Below are positions 15,401 to 27,500 of a DNA stretch of 64,000 bases, one piece after another (the first letter of the stretch is position 1; each line of letters starts with the position of its first letter). The translations under genes and the position numbers were made by a program. This stretch comes from Brachycybe producta (lineage: Eukaryota > Arthropoda > Diplopoda > Playtdesmida > Andrognathidae), in contig JAUPFP010000008.1 of assembly GCA_036925085.1 (NCBI GenBank), forward strand, positions 3,073,957-3,137,956, in the 5' to 3' direction. The notes beneath the pieces were generated by a model. It had not been told where the DNA came from. It saw only the letters and a program-made list of their open reading frames with translations, and searched no databases.

Positions 15401-16469
15401 GGATGAGCAGTCAGTCGAGGGACTCATGAATTTGCATAACAATGAAGCTGGCAGAAGGGTACGTTTGTTACACATATCTATGTATAGATAAAAAAGCACC
15501 ACCCCCAACATTTCACCAAAACGAAATGTGGAAGAGGGGGGAAAAGACCCCCAGTCGACAGTGCAATCTGTTTTGCATAATGTGCAGCCTATTAATATTA
15601 AAGCACACAAGAAAGAGAAGTGTCCAGAGAAAAACATTTGTTTCACTTATGCACAAAAGTGACACTGATCTTGACAGCGACATGTGTCAGCCATCAATTC
15701 TATCAAATGAGTCGATTCATATTCAAATTAGCAGAAAAAAGTAAAGCTATTATGGTTGTGGGGTGCATGTGTTCAAATCAATATTCACTAATAACAAAAT
15801 GATGTTTAATAAGCTAAAGTAAATGTAATGTATTTGCATGAGACAGACAACACCGTCTGTCACAAAGTCATACCTTTTTTTTCTCTCTCATTAACTTACT
15901 ATGAAATCCACTTGGTTCCTTGTTTCAGGCCATCCGATCCAAAATGGAGCTCATCTGCAAGTGTCACGGTGTTTCTGGTTCGTGTTCAATGAAGGTCTGT
16001 TGGCGACGAATGACTCCATTTAGAGACATTGGTGATGAACTCTCAAAGAAATTTGAAGGAGCATCTTTAGTTAAAATGGTAGATCGCAAGAAAAAGAAAT
16101 TAAGGCCACCTCGAAAGGAATTCAAGAAACCATCAAAAAGAGATCTCGTTTTTCTCGAGGAATCTCCAGATTACTGCGAAAGAAACGAAAGGTTTGTTGA
16201 ACGATGGGTTTTGTATTTTAAAAGTTATTAACTTGCCTTTTCAATGGTTGCAATTGATTTCTTACAGTATGGGCGTATTGGGTACAAAAAGCCGTGCTTG
16301 CAATAAAACAAGTTATGGAATGGATGGTTGTAAGTTGCTGTGTTGTGGCCGAGGATATCAAACTGTCATAAAGAAAGTGACAGAAAAGTGTAACTGCAAA
16401 TTTGTGTGGTGTTGTAAAGTGATGTGCGAACAGTGTACATATATGAAAGAGGAACAATACTGTAATTAA
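6433..16469 (+). CDS. Wnt: Wnt ligand, secreted (WntA/Wnt4-like), five coding exons
   Basis: Secreted lipid-modified glycoprotein that binds Frizzled and LRP-type co-receptors. Exons with matching phases: 6433-6506, 13136-13392, 15199-15458, 15929-16191 and 16268-16469, together 1056 nt and 351 aa. Exon 1 holds the start codon and a signal peptide (hydrophobic core LVLLVSLLL) and ends in a Trp-Trp pair completed across the intron. The mature protein has exactly 24 cysteines, the family pattern. Diagnostic motifs are CHGVSGSC (acylated serine, exon 4), [10 protein letters not shown] (exon 3) and LLCCGRGY with WCC near the C-terminus (exon 5). N-glycosylation sequons occur at NCT, NNT and NKT. 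The subfamily is uncertain: [23 protein letters not shown] and GVLGT favour WntA or Wnt4, with Wnt5 or Wnt16 less likely. The exon 2/3 junction is the least certain, because several AG acceptors lie close together. Introns 1 (6.6 kb) and 2 (1.8 kb) are long. Confidence 0.93.
6507..13135 (+). other. Wnt intron 1 (6.6 kb), no gene seen
   Basis: Begins with GTAAGC after exon 1 and ends with AAAAG before exon 2. It contains A/T-rich sequence, a poly-G run at about 10106-10117 and chance open frames on both strands with no domain content. No convincing nested gene or inverted-repeat element was found. Confidence 0.65.
13393..15198 (+). other. Wnt intron 2 (1.8 kb)
   Basis: Runs from a strong GTAAGT donor to a CAGAG acceptor cluster. 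Apart from a repeat at about 14215-14435, listed separately, nothing gene-like is visible. Confidence 0.6.
14215..14435. repeat. interspersed repeat, second copy near 63.69-63.97 kb
   Basis: The right part, GGTTTTGTATATTGACTAGT followed by a short spacer and GACTGATTTT, closely matches GGTTTTGCACATTGACTAGT plus GACTGATTTT at 63930-63970. The left part carries a TGTGCA-containing segment in inverted relation. It looks like a short non-autonomous transposon remnant. The borders are approximate. Confidence 0.5.
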
Positions 16470-17120
16470 AAAAAAATAACATTTGATATCAACTGAAATT
16501 ACTGAATACTTCGAGTGTTTCATTTGCAGCGACAACAGTGTACTTGTCACAAGACTGAAATTAACTACTTAAAATATGGAAACAACAAGAAAAAAACGAA
16601 CAAAAAAACAATCACATTTTCATAAAACAAATTATTTGCATAATATCTTAAGTACTAAGAACATGTAATTTTGATTATAAATAGTAAACTGTGGAGGAAT
16701 GTTGTGCAGAATATTTAACTTATGTAAAACTACCAACATTTCAGTTGTGAAAACTTGAATTTTGAATGTGTGTGTATATGATAATTATCTTGAATCGTGT
16801 ATGGTTATGATTCTGCTTTAAACAAGTGACAGAATTCTAGGTGTATAAACGTCAAACTTTTTTTTTATAGACGCAACTTTTAATTTAAAAATTTTACTAA
16901 CAGTAATTTCATAATTAACATAATTTCATAAATAAAAAAAACTTTTATAGTAATTTGAAAATGATCTAATTAAAAGTATTTGCATTTTCTCATGTTTTAA
17001 CTAACTTAATTCGTTTTCTTGCTTCAAAAAAATGTTACATAAGTGTTTGTCTAGAAACTCTAGACTGTGTTGACACATTTTTTTATACAAATCAATGGAA
17101 ACCATCCATTAGAAACATTT

Positions 17121-17178
17121 AGCGTGATTACACAGGAGTAGTTTGCCAAACATCCAACTCCCATGTAATCGCGCTCAT
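17121..17178. repeat. short hairpin-forming inverted repeat
   Basis: The left arm GCGTGATTACACAGGAG and the right arm CTCCCATGTAATCGCGC are reverse complements with two mismatches and enclose about 22 bases. This could be a miniature element remnant or a hairpin in the 3' flank of the Wnt transcript. Confidence 0.5.
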
Positions 17179-17656
17179 GTTACTACATTCATTGTGTATT
17201 TGTTGTTTATGACTTTTTCACTTTGTTTTTATACTGTTTAATTATGTCCAGTAGAAAAGAAACCTAAAAACTGTTCAGTAAAGGAAGAAGAAGAAAAAAA
17301 CCTTAAAAAAGCCTACACATCAAGAAATGTTTTAAATTTTTAAGTGTAAAAATGTAGTATTGTCATAGTGTTAACATATTCGTTTTGTATGTCCATCGTT
17401 GTCTCGTAATTTATATATGGCTTTATTTGAAAACAATTACGTTTGGAAGAAATAGTTTCAAACACAGCCAAGGCCTGATTAAATAGTCAGACGTCATAAT
17501 ACGAGACTTAAAACATGAAACTATTTTAGCAAACGTTATCATTTTTAAATGAAGCCTATGTCTCATCTTTATAATTTATGATGCAATAAAAATACCTTAA
17601 AGTTTCACAAAATTGAACAAACTTACCCAATTTCCAAAAATTTCCAACATTTATGG

Positions 17657-17783
17657 CTTGAATTCAAGAAAGAAACTTAGCCCTTGAAAAACACTATTAA
17701 TTACCCTCATACAGGGATTTTCTATGTAGAAATCTTGTTCAAGAGCGTTCAATTTGAAATTCAAGTTTCTTTCTTGAATTTGA
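17657..17783. repeat. hairpin inverted repeat
   Basis: The left arm GAATTCAAGAAAGAAACTT is matched by the reverse-complementary right arm AAGTTTCTTTCTTGAATTT about 90 bases downstream. The arms extend weakly inward. This fits a short foldback element. No target duplication was identified. Confidence 0.5.
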
Positions 17784-18514
17784 CTCGCAGTCTTAGTAAG
17801 CTGTTTTTTTTTTTCATTAAAAAAAACTTAGATAGAATATAGATAGCCAAAACATATATAATATATATAAACTGTACAAACCTTTTTAAAGCAACATTTT
17901 AATAAATTATGACAAGTTTAATCTAAAATCTTTTAAAAAATGATTTGTAAAAAAACGAATTATTACACATACCAAAAAAAAAACACATTGACATTACAAA
18001 TGTAATCATGTCACTGTCATATTAATAATGCTTGATTTATAAACTAAAAACCAATCTTGAAGCGAAACCAGCTCACTTCTAAATTTCAAAGGTGATAAAA
18101 GTTAACCTAAAACCTTCGATGTAATAAAGAGACTAAACATTGGCTTACAAACAAAAAGGCAAAAACAAGAAAAATAAACCTCCAACAAGGTGGGAATGTG
18201 GCATCTATTGAACTTTTTCGTTTCATAGAAGATTCGTTATTGCAAAAAATGTCGCAAATGACAAAAAATGTTCATAAAAAACCCAACCGAACAGCAATTG
18301 CATTAGTGCAACTCACTCGAACGCACGCAAGAAAACGTCCGAATGCGTAGAAAAATATTAATCGCATATTATTTAGCACCAATTAAAACTCGAGATCGCG
18401 TTTTTAAAACTGTACACGAAACGTTCGAACGCAACTTCGAATCGAAAAAAACATGATGAAATTATTACAAGAGAGAAAGTAACAACACACCTTTCGAATT
18501 TCTTTTTTTTTTTT

Positions 18515-19153
18515 TCAGAGTCCACCATCATCCAATAGTTTATGCATGTCCGTGACGATCCGACCGAGTAGATCGGAATGTTCGCCGTCCATTCGAAAAA
18601 CGTCATCTAGAAAAGCAGGATTAGCAAAAAAACCAAAAACGTGGTCGATCCTTGATAAAGATTTGTCTGTGAGATGAGAAGAGACGAGTTGTTTGAGCAA
18701 TTCACCGCATTCGTTCAGACTCTGCACGAGGAAATTCCTATCGAAAGAAAAATCAACCTCATAAAAGCTAACTATGGTCATCGCGACAGAATGAAACCGC
18801 TTCTTGAATCGTTCCGCTAAAAGAAGATCTTCGTGAGTGAACTGATCGTTACGATAGAGAACTCCGATCTTTATAACAATCTTTATCACGTTTTTAACGA
18901 TCTTATCGGCCAGTTTCTTGTTTCCCGACTGATTCTTTGCCAGTCGGTGGAGATTGTCAAGTAACTGTCCAGTAGTGTCGTCAATAAACGCCTTGACAAC
19001 GCTCTTATTCGCCATTCGACTGAAAAGCTTCTTCTGAGCTCTCATTCCAATGTCTCTCGACTTGAAGTTCGAGTCGGCCACTTTAAAATGTAAATAAAAA
19101 CATCATAAATGAAGAAGATAAAACATATAAGAAATCAAAAGAAGAAACTCACT
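18515..19153 (-). CDS. TNFAIP8/TIPE-family protein
   Basis: TIPE proteins are cytosolic helical-bundle proteins with a hydrophobic cavity that act in apoptosis, autophagy and phosphoinositide signalling. The body is one exon, 18515-19080, giving 188 aa, the usual family length. Recognisable family blocks are AQKKLFSRMANKSV near the N-terminus, FIDDTTGQLLDNL, a central NVIKIVIKIGVLYRNDQF, FKKRFHSVAMTIVSFYEVDF and the C-terminal DMHKLLDDGGL. No in-frame ATG opens the exon: it starts with TGGCCGAC directly after an acceptor AG (19082-19081). An upstream donor, ATAA|GTGAGT, ends an exon at 19153 in A, so splicing over 72 bases produces ATGGCC. That split start gives exactly 189 codons including the stop. 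Upstream 5' UTR exons probably reach about 19.83 kb (a GTACGT donor lies near 19744) but could not be joined with certainty. Confidence 0.88.
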
Positions 19154-19860
19154 TATTTTTTGTTTTACAGTCTTCAAATCTTGAATGTTTTTAACTCAAA
19201 GAACTCACTTTTTTTTTCTGAAAACATATAAAGAAAAGAAAAAAATCTCATTATCATAAGAATCATTGACAGGAAGCCAAATTAAACGAAATAATTGCTA
19301 TTATGTGTGTTTCATGAAGTGAAAAAGGAGATGTTTTTAATGCAACCAGACAAAAGTAATAGATGAAATTAATCAACCACCTGTTCAAGTTACCAATTGT
19401 GAACAAAAAGAGATTTAAGTTACAATTATGAAGTGAATGCAACACGAAAAACGTGACAACTTCAAATTGGTTTTTACCTTAAAACAAAGAACTTTGACAA
19501 GGCATTAAAATTAAGAGAAATGTGTTAATGAAAAGTGAGACGACAAAGTGAAAGTTTTGAGAAAGGTGGCGCAACTAATCGATCATAATAATAAAAAAAA
19601 AAAAACTTTTGACGACAAAACAAAATGAGGAAATGAACAAAGAAATGGATCTAACTTCCGATAAAAAATAAAAATCCCTCATAATTATTAAACTATTACG
19701 ATAACAACTGTACGGAAGCAAAGAAATACATGAAATATATACGTACCCCTCCTCGAGAATCTGAACACGTTGTTTTCTTTTTCTTCTTCTGTTCGAAGTT
19801 TGTGTTTCTTTTTGACTTTTTTCAGTTGTCACCGCTCAAAATTATAAAAGTGAATTCAAT
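19154..19860 (-). promoter_or_regulatory. probable 5' UTR exons and promoter of the TNFAIP8-like gene
   Basis: Several donor-like sites on the minus strand (GTGAGT near 19200, GTACGT near 19744) and a less AT-biased block at 19745-19832 suggest one or two untranslated exons. The block at 19745-19832 is open but has no ATG start, so it is not called as coding. Confidence 0.35.
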
Positions 19861-19970
19861 TAAAACGCCACCTAGTGACTACAATTGAAAATAACTAACA
19901 AATATACAGAGCGCCCCAAAAGTAATGTATCATTTCAACCAAGACGTACATATTATACAAAGGTAAATCA

Positions 19971-20221
19971 ACTAAGAGCACTAGCATTTGCTGATTAGAA
20001 TTTCGGGAGCGCATGCGCATTGCCATCTCGGTAGGTTTGTATAGGAAAGTGATGGCAGATTTGCGTTAGCAGCGCCATCTATGGATCACCAATGGAAACA
20101 GCCGATGAGAATAAGGGGCACCGTAGTTTTCACTTGCTATCACTTTCCTATACAAAACGACCGAGATGGCAATGCGCATGCGCTCCCGAAATTCAAATCA
20201 GCAAATGCTAGTACTAAGAGC
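19971..20221. mobile_element. Mutator-like non-autonomous element with 9-bp target duplication
   Basis: The element spans 19980-20212 (233 bp). Its terminal inverted repeats are about 74 bp each (19980-20053 and 20139-20212) and nearly perfect. They start ACTAGCATTTGCTGATT and include GCGCATGCGC. The sequence ACTAAGAGC lies immediately outside both ends (19971-19979 and 20213-20221) and is an exact 9-bp direct repeat. Long terminal repeats with a 9-bp duplication are typical of Mutator-like elements; an hAT element (8 bp) is less likely. The internal part (about 85 bp) is non-coding. The near-perfect ends suggest a fairly recent insertion. Confidence 0.85.
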
Positions 20222-21531
20222 ATTTCTTATGGAGCATTCATTCCTTCACAAAACTGAGTGCTTTTTATACAAATAAAAATTAAAAAAAGTGTGTGGAAAT
20301 TCTGTTTTTTTTTAATTATGTATTTCATGCAATTAAAAATTAACCATTAAAATAAAAATGCAAAATAAGCACACAAAAAATTGCTCATTTTATGAAAATA
20401 TGTATTTTAAAAAAATTATATCAGAAGAATTAAAATTAAATCTTAGACAATAATACTATTATGGTCTAAGATTAAAATGTACAGTGTGTGAAGCAACAGA
20501 AAATAGAAAAATAAAAACAATTTACTTTGGGAAGAAAAAAAACAATATAAGTGAAAATCCAAATTTTCAAACATTATGCAATTTGTGCGTTTTATGGATG
20601 TTTGTATGGGATTAAACTGAATAATATCGAAAATAATAATATATCACTCACATAGTGTAATCAAAGGATGTTTTAATCTTAATTATGTGTTTTGAATACC
20701 GTATTTTTTGTGTGCACATTTTTGGACTTAACAATGACTAATGAAATAACAGTTTGCTGTCTATTAATGATAGAATTAATTTTCTTTTTTTAAAAAGTGA
20801 AGGTACCAAAATATTTATAACTATATTCTGATTTACTCATATCAGCAAAGTTAGTGGTTTAATATTATATTTGAGTGTTCAACATTGTTAAATTTACAGA
20901 CTTTTGGATCTTGGGGGGGTCAGCTGAACCTTTCAGAGGCGTTTTTAGTGCACTTTAGGGCATTTAAACAAACTCCAATTTTTCGGGTTCATTTGAATTT
21001 CACTCACATATTTATTACTGTATATTAAAAACAAAAACTAAATTAAATGTTAAAACATGCATTTAATTCAAATAATATTCACATCAAATAAAAAATAATA
21101 CAAAGAAATGAAATTATACAAAACGCACTTATATGACCCTAGTTCAGAAATGTTAATTATTGATGAGAGCTTGAAAACAAATTTTTTTTGTGCGTTGAGA
21201 AAATTGTATTTTTACTAACTGTGTATGTACTTGCTCAAAAACGTCCCCCCCCCCCCTAGAGCCATAAAAACCACTAACCATTGAATTAAACGTAGTGACA
21301 TGAAATTTAGTGCCCTTTTTGCTGTTGAAAACATATTAATCAAAAGTAATACTTTGTGAAAAATCAAAAATATATATATATGCATCAACAGAAATCAATT
21401 GGAATGTGTAAATTTATAAAAAAATTATAATTAATAATAACGTTCGACAAGTTGACTAGCAAAATACAATTCACGAATGCCAAAAATTGAACTTTCAAGC
21501 GTCTCACACAAAAGATAATATGAAAAATTAC
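20222..21531. other. intergenic DNA downstream of IQGAP
   Basis: The IQGAP 3' UTR should extend into this stretch from 21531 downwards. It contains a poly-C tract (21245-21256) and a member of the ATGCAAAA-type repeat at about 20340-20640. No coding region is visible. Confidence 0.55.
20340..20640. repeat. ATGCAAAA-type interspersed repeat, copy 1
   Basis: The left part has ATGCAAAATAAGCACAC followed by TTGCTCATTTTATG, and the right part has ATTATGCAATTTGTGCGTTT. The same arrangement recurs at 27390-27625 and, more diverged, at 25330-25565. The two ends are imperfect inverted repeats of one another, so it is probably a degraded miniature transposon. Confidence 0.45.
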
Positions 21532-24500
21532 CTATTTGGTCTTTGTGTAGAATTCTTTGTTCAAAAGAAAAAGCAAAAGATTGACATTGATCTCGGCACG
21601 GTCAAAGAGCCGTGTCACAGAAACACCTTCAAACTGGAGTTCTAACAGATCCTAAAATAATAATTAAAAAAATGAAACATCAAACGACTAAATTTATCTC
21701 TTATAGTACCTGAATGTCTAATTCAACGTCCGATAAACTAGTTCCCATGTACTTTACTTTAACTCCAAACACACCTGCCATATCAGATGGTGAAATCTCA
21801 AATAAAATATTCTTGAACCTGTCCGTAATTAAATTGTTACGTTCATTTTTTTTTTTTTTTTTTTGCAATTCTCATTAGACATCAATTCCTTACTGATTTT
21901 TTGCAAGGCCTTCCATGCTCACGATCACTCCCTTTTCGTTCAGTTTTGCTGCCGTGTACTTACGAGTCATCTTCGATTTAACTTTCTTTTCAACGTCTTT
22001 ACCACTTCGACGCATTTTTCTGAAAATAAAAAATAGTTCACGACATTCATATCTAACAATCATGTTCTTTCAATTTCTCTAGCTTCCAAATAAATAACAA
22101 CAACGTACTTGCTTCCTGTTGCCATGTTATTTAGACACTGTTTCAGATACTGATTATAATAGTCCACTTGCTCCTCGTAGAACACAGTTTTTGTATGAAG
22201 ATTTGTGATTGTTGTCCGCAAATGAACTAAATCCTGTCTACGACGAATTCGATATCGACGGCGGTTGCGAATCTCCTAAAACAACAAAATTAGCCAATCA
22301 TTATTACTAATTAGACAATATCATCGATAACGTTGAATTATTTTCTTAAATCTAACCAGAGCAATAGATTTCACCATCTCTAGGTAGTTATTTTTACTTG
22401 AGACGTAACCTTCCAACTCCAACACGTTCAAATTGTGAGAAACTTTAGACAAAGCATCTTCCAAATTTATGCTAAAATATAAATTGCAGTTGATTTAAAT
22501 CAAGAAGCACAACAATATGAAATTCATTAACCTATCACTATCGGAAGGAGTTCGTCTCAGAATTTTCTGCTTATTTTCACTTTCTGCTTTGCGAATCTGT
22601 TTGTTCTTTTCCTCAAGAAGTAAAAGATATTTGTTTTTCTATTTGAAACAAAAAATAACAGGATGAAACCATTAGAAGCGAATCTTGTTGAACTGCAATG
22701 ATTTTAAAGATATATTACTTGCGGTTCACTGGGTATAGTATTGATCATACCAATAATATCAGAGGATTCAATGCAGTGCATAATATCGACAACCATTTGT
22801 TTAGTTCTAACAAAATGTAACGATTCTGTAAAAACAATAGCTTCACAAAAATAGCGAAAAGTAAGAAACCTGACAAAAAGCTGGTTCAAGTCATCCTTCG
22901 TATTCTGCGGCACTTCAAACTTATTGGTTAACGTGAGACATATTTCAATCGTGGACATTTGTACTGGACTGAGATTTTCATAATTTTCCCCTTTTTTCAT
23001 TTAAAAATGTTATCTTAATTAATTAAAAACTAGTCGCAATCAAAAACGACAAACCAACTAATGCCTCGACACTTGGTCGATCTCCTAAATCTTCAAGAAG
23101 TTCATGGAGAGGATCATTCGAATCTGGAGCCAAAGTATTTTGATGTTCAAGAAGTAGCTTAAAAAATAAAATATTAGTGTAATTAATTAGAGAAACATAA
23201 AAAATCAGATAACAACAAAATAGATTTTCCATCCGATCCCTTAGAAAAGCATAAAAAATTTCTTAACACGAAAAGTTATTACAATGCCTTCCATTTCGTT
23301 TTAAACAAGTTTCCACTCTAACACACAAAACCCCTTAAAAACAAGAAATCATCAAATACCATATGCAAATCGCAGATTTCTTGTAAAGAAATGTAAATTA
23401 CAGGTTTGGTCAACATTGTTGCCTCCGTGTATTCATCAACTTTGAAATGTTCCTTCAGTTCTCCAACATTACAAGCAGCCATAAAAAACTCCCTGCAAAA
23501 ATGACAAAGACAAAAAAGTAAATCAGAGAAATTGTCAAATTCCATTTGTGCCATTCCATTACTTGAATTTCTCATGACATTCTATGATAAATGGATTCAA
23601 ACAAACAAGGTGTGGACTCTCATCTCCAAACTGCAAAAGTAAAATATATTTTGTGTTTAAACTGCAAAGAGGAGAAAAGGTTTGATATTTTTTAATTTAC
23701 TCCAGTTTTAGATGTAGCAAACTGTAATATCTTTGCAATGGAACCCAAATTCGTTCTCTGTACGGCTGTAAAACTTTGACTGGCTGCAACATCAACAATA
23801 TCGAACGCATCTGGAGCAACTATGGCTGAGTTTATGTAGCGATAATACAACAAATTTCCAACGACCTACATTTAATTAAAGCAATTTAAGAAACAACTGA
23901 AGTGTGTTACAAACTAGAAGAGTAGCTTGCATAACCTTAATAACATTTTCATGTTTATGATAAATGTTTATTTTAAAATATATATCAACATGAAAATACC
24001 CTTAAGTGATTGTGCTACCCTTCTAGTTTCTAAAACACTTTCAAGTTTCTCTTTATTTTCCTAATAAAAGCCAGAATAATGGGAGTTTTATGGGCGTTTA
24101 CACTTTAAATCAAACATTCCTTCAAACCTTCAAGATTTCCTTTTGAGGTATATCAGGAAACTTTTCTTCTAAGCATTCTTTCAAGACTTTTGCCATGTAT
24201 AAGATGCCATATCTTAATGAATCATAAATACCAGAATTTTTATAACTAGTGATTGAAAAAAGTAAACTATATACAATTTAAATTTACGGAATTTTATCCA
24301 AAGAAGAGAGAATAGCTTGGAAAAAGAGCAATGTGTTCTCTTTAAGACTTGACACCGATTCCTGTATCTGAACTCTGACCGCTTCATGTCGTAAAGCCTC
24401 ATCTTGGCTCACATTGTACGGCAATCCACTTCATAAAGAGCAACAACATTCACGGTGTCAACAAGTTACTAGATAACATAAAAGTTATCGTCATGCGGTT

Positions 24501-27500
24501 AAATCTTACCTAGGCTGCCCACTGTCGGACTCCAGCTGATTGATATACCACTTATATACGTCAACAGGGTTCGTGTTAATTTGCAAACTGTTATCATCTA
24601 ACACTTGTTTAACTAACGGTCCTAAAATTTCTCTTAGAGCTCCTTGACCGCGTCTATTCCTTTTATATACATGTAAACGCAGATAACAGATTAAAAATGT
24701 GAAAAATAAAAAATAAGAATCTTTACCGGTAAAATCCAACGATCATTTTTATGATCAACGAATTACCAGCAGCGATATCACTCGGTTGGTCGACTCGATT
24801 CCTTCGGGGAAAAAAAATTAATTGAAAAAGAGATTAACTAATCGTATTAAGTCATAATAAACACAAAAATAGTGTTACGAACTTAATCTCTTCTTGAAGA
24901 GTTATCTGGAATAGCTTCAGAAGAAGAAATTCTTCTCGTTGGTTCGATCCATAGTTGAAAAGTGTCACAATAAACGTCTCGACAAACTTATTTGCTTTAC
25001 CAGGTAACGGAAAAAAGATGAGCCTCGAAAGGTATCGAGAATCGGTTTGCAAGGCATAGAAAAGATGTTGGTAAGCTTCGACTTTAGAGCGACTTTCTTT
25101 GCTGAGAGCTTTTAGTCCATGGTGCAACCCCACAGTCGCAGCATGCTGTTCAGAACTATCTTCACTTTCTTTTGATTTGTTTTCCATTTTGGTTCCGTGT
25201 GCAACAACATCCTAACAAACAACATTTAACGAAAATATTGCAGTATTCGTAACCAAAGCCATACAAGCATAATCACTAAGATCAAAAGTTTTGTACAAAT
25301 AAAAATGTGTAAATTGTTTTGAAAAATGATACATTCGATCTAAATAAATAGTAAACAAACAAAAATGTAAAATATGCAAAACATTTATGCAAGAAATTGG
25401 TCATAAAAAAATGTTTCTGACCGAAAAAAAAATTATTTTTTTTGCATAAATTTTCATAATTTTACTAAAATTATGCAATTATGCATCCAAAGGTGTTTAT
25501 TTAGAACTGTCATTATGCGTTTTGTGCACTTTATGCAAACTTTTGGATTTAATAATAAAAATTCACTAACTTGTAACGTGATTCGGTTCTTTACCAGAAG
25601 ACCAATTTTAATGTCCATTGTAGTCAGATCTTTATCCAACTGCTGGTTATGACGAATTGCTTTAACCACTTCACCACGCAAACGATGTAATTCTAAATAC
25701 ATGTCATAAGAGAATAAGATTTAAAAAAACACACAAACATCTTTTGAAATTATCTGGTCACCTAATTCTTCGGCAAAATCCAAGTTGCTTAAACTCAAAA
25801 GGTGAACAAACTGTTGAACAACAACAAACGAAGGCATCTGTGCACTGGCTTCAGAAATACAGATACAAACAACATTCAAATACAGAAAAAAAAAGATGCT
25901 TGCAACAATATATTCAGATAAAATTTCTCGTACTCAGTTCCTGAAAAGCTTTTCTCGTCTTATTTCCACGCCAAAAAGTTTGTATTTTTGTAACGGCATC
26001 AACCTGAAACCATTTAAAACCCATTTAAAAATAAAAACTAACAAAAAATTCATCCAAATCAAACCTGGTTCTTTAAAAATGACAAACGCTGCAAATATCT
26101 TTTACGAGCCAAAAACATTCTAACAACAGCTTGAATCTAAAAATATCCAAATTCTTAAAAAAAATTTCTTTAGTCTTTTTAAACGTTGGTCAATACTTTT
26201 ATAATTGATTCAACACATCCTTTTAAATATTCTAATCTTTGTTTATAAACTTGTCGTTGATGATAACCTCTCCAGAAACCCTTTTGAAATATTAAAATAA
26301 TTCAGTAATAAAAACAGGATCAAGTAAAAAAAGTGAATTTTGTAATTTTAACTCACTTGAATTTTTGTAATAGCTTTAAGTTGAGAGTGAAGAAAACGCA
26401 ATCGCTGATTGAAACGACGGCGAACCAAAAACCCACGACTGAAAGCCTGCAGCTTAATGATTTGAGGCTGCATCATTTCATAGAGAACGTGACGATCGTA
26501 TTCGGAAGTAGTAGCAGAAATAACACCCTAATAATAATTAAGTCTTTTAGGAACATTTCGATTCAAAACACAAATATAAATCTACTACTAACTTGAATTT
26601 CATCACGCGACAAACACGAAGACAGGAGATTTTCCGAATCAGAAGCCTTCCAAACGGGTTCCATTGTCTCAACATCGAGAAAAAGAGAAATTGCTTCTCG
26701 AGTCTTAAATTCGACCCAATGTTGACCATCACCTACACAAGAAATAAAAATTGTAAAATGACGAAACGAATTTTGGATCCACGTTTTATTTAATAAAAAC
26801 CTAATTGTAACTTATGCCGTTTCAGGTTCATCATCTTCTCTCTATAAACATCAAAACAGGAAGGAACAATACTGACTAACTGTGCTTCAGGATTCTGTAT
26901 CGCTAGTTCGAACGACTCGGTGTCGTCTCGTTCGATAGCCAGATTGATAATTGCAATTGCAACACAACCTAACACACAATTTTAATATAATTAACATTAA
27001 GTCCAACTGAACCAAAAATATATTGTCACATTACTTCGATAAGCTGTAGAACTTAAAATGTTTGCACGGTTCACAACCTCTCTGATCTCATCAATCCAGA
27101 GATCAGCTTCTTCATCCAAACTATCGTCTCCAAACGACTCACATTTTCTCAGCCGTTCGTTATCAAGCATTCGGTGGTAAAGAACTTTTTGTTCGACGTC
27201 GACATTCGAGAGCTCGAGAATAGGATTCAACAATGCATGAAAAGCTTGTGATGAATCACCTAATTTTAACGCGTCGTTTACGGCCTGAATGGCAACAATC
27301 CCTCAAAAGTAAAATAAAACCATTAATCAAATTAATCGAAATATTTATGTATAGTAATGATTACGGCTAAAATTTTTATGAAAATAAAAAATAAATACCT
27401 AAAAATGCAAAATATGCAAGAAAACTGCTCATTTTATGCAAAAATTACCGGAAACAATTAATAGCTAGTCATCACCAGAAGCAATGACAAAAAATGCATA

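Larger units (their letters stand above)
16470..18514. other. intergenic DNA between convergent Wnt and TNFAIP8-like genes
   Basis: The Wnt gene (plus) and the TNFAIP8-like gene (minus) converge here, so both 3' UTRs should lie in this 2-kb stretch. It holds A/T-rich DNA with possible AATAAA signals and two inverted-repeat hairpins, listed separately. No coding region was recognised. Confidence 0.6.

Noticed and set aside
15239-15646. 135-codon minus-strand frame
   Set aside because: It is the antisense shadow of Wnt exon 3, which has clear family motifs on the plus strand.
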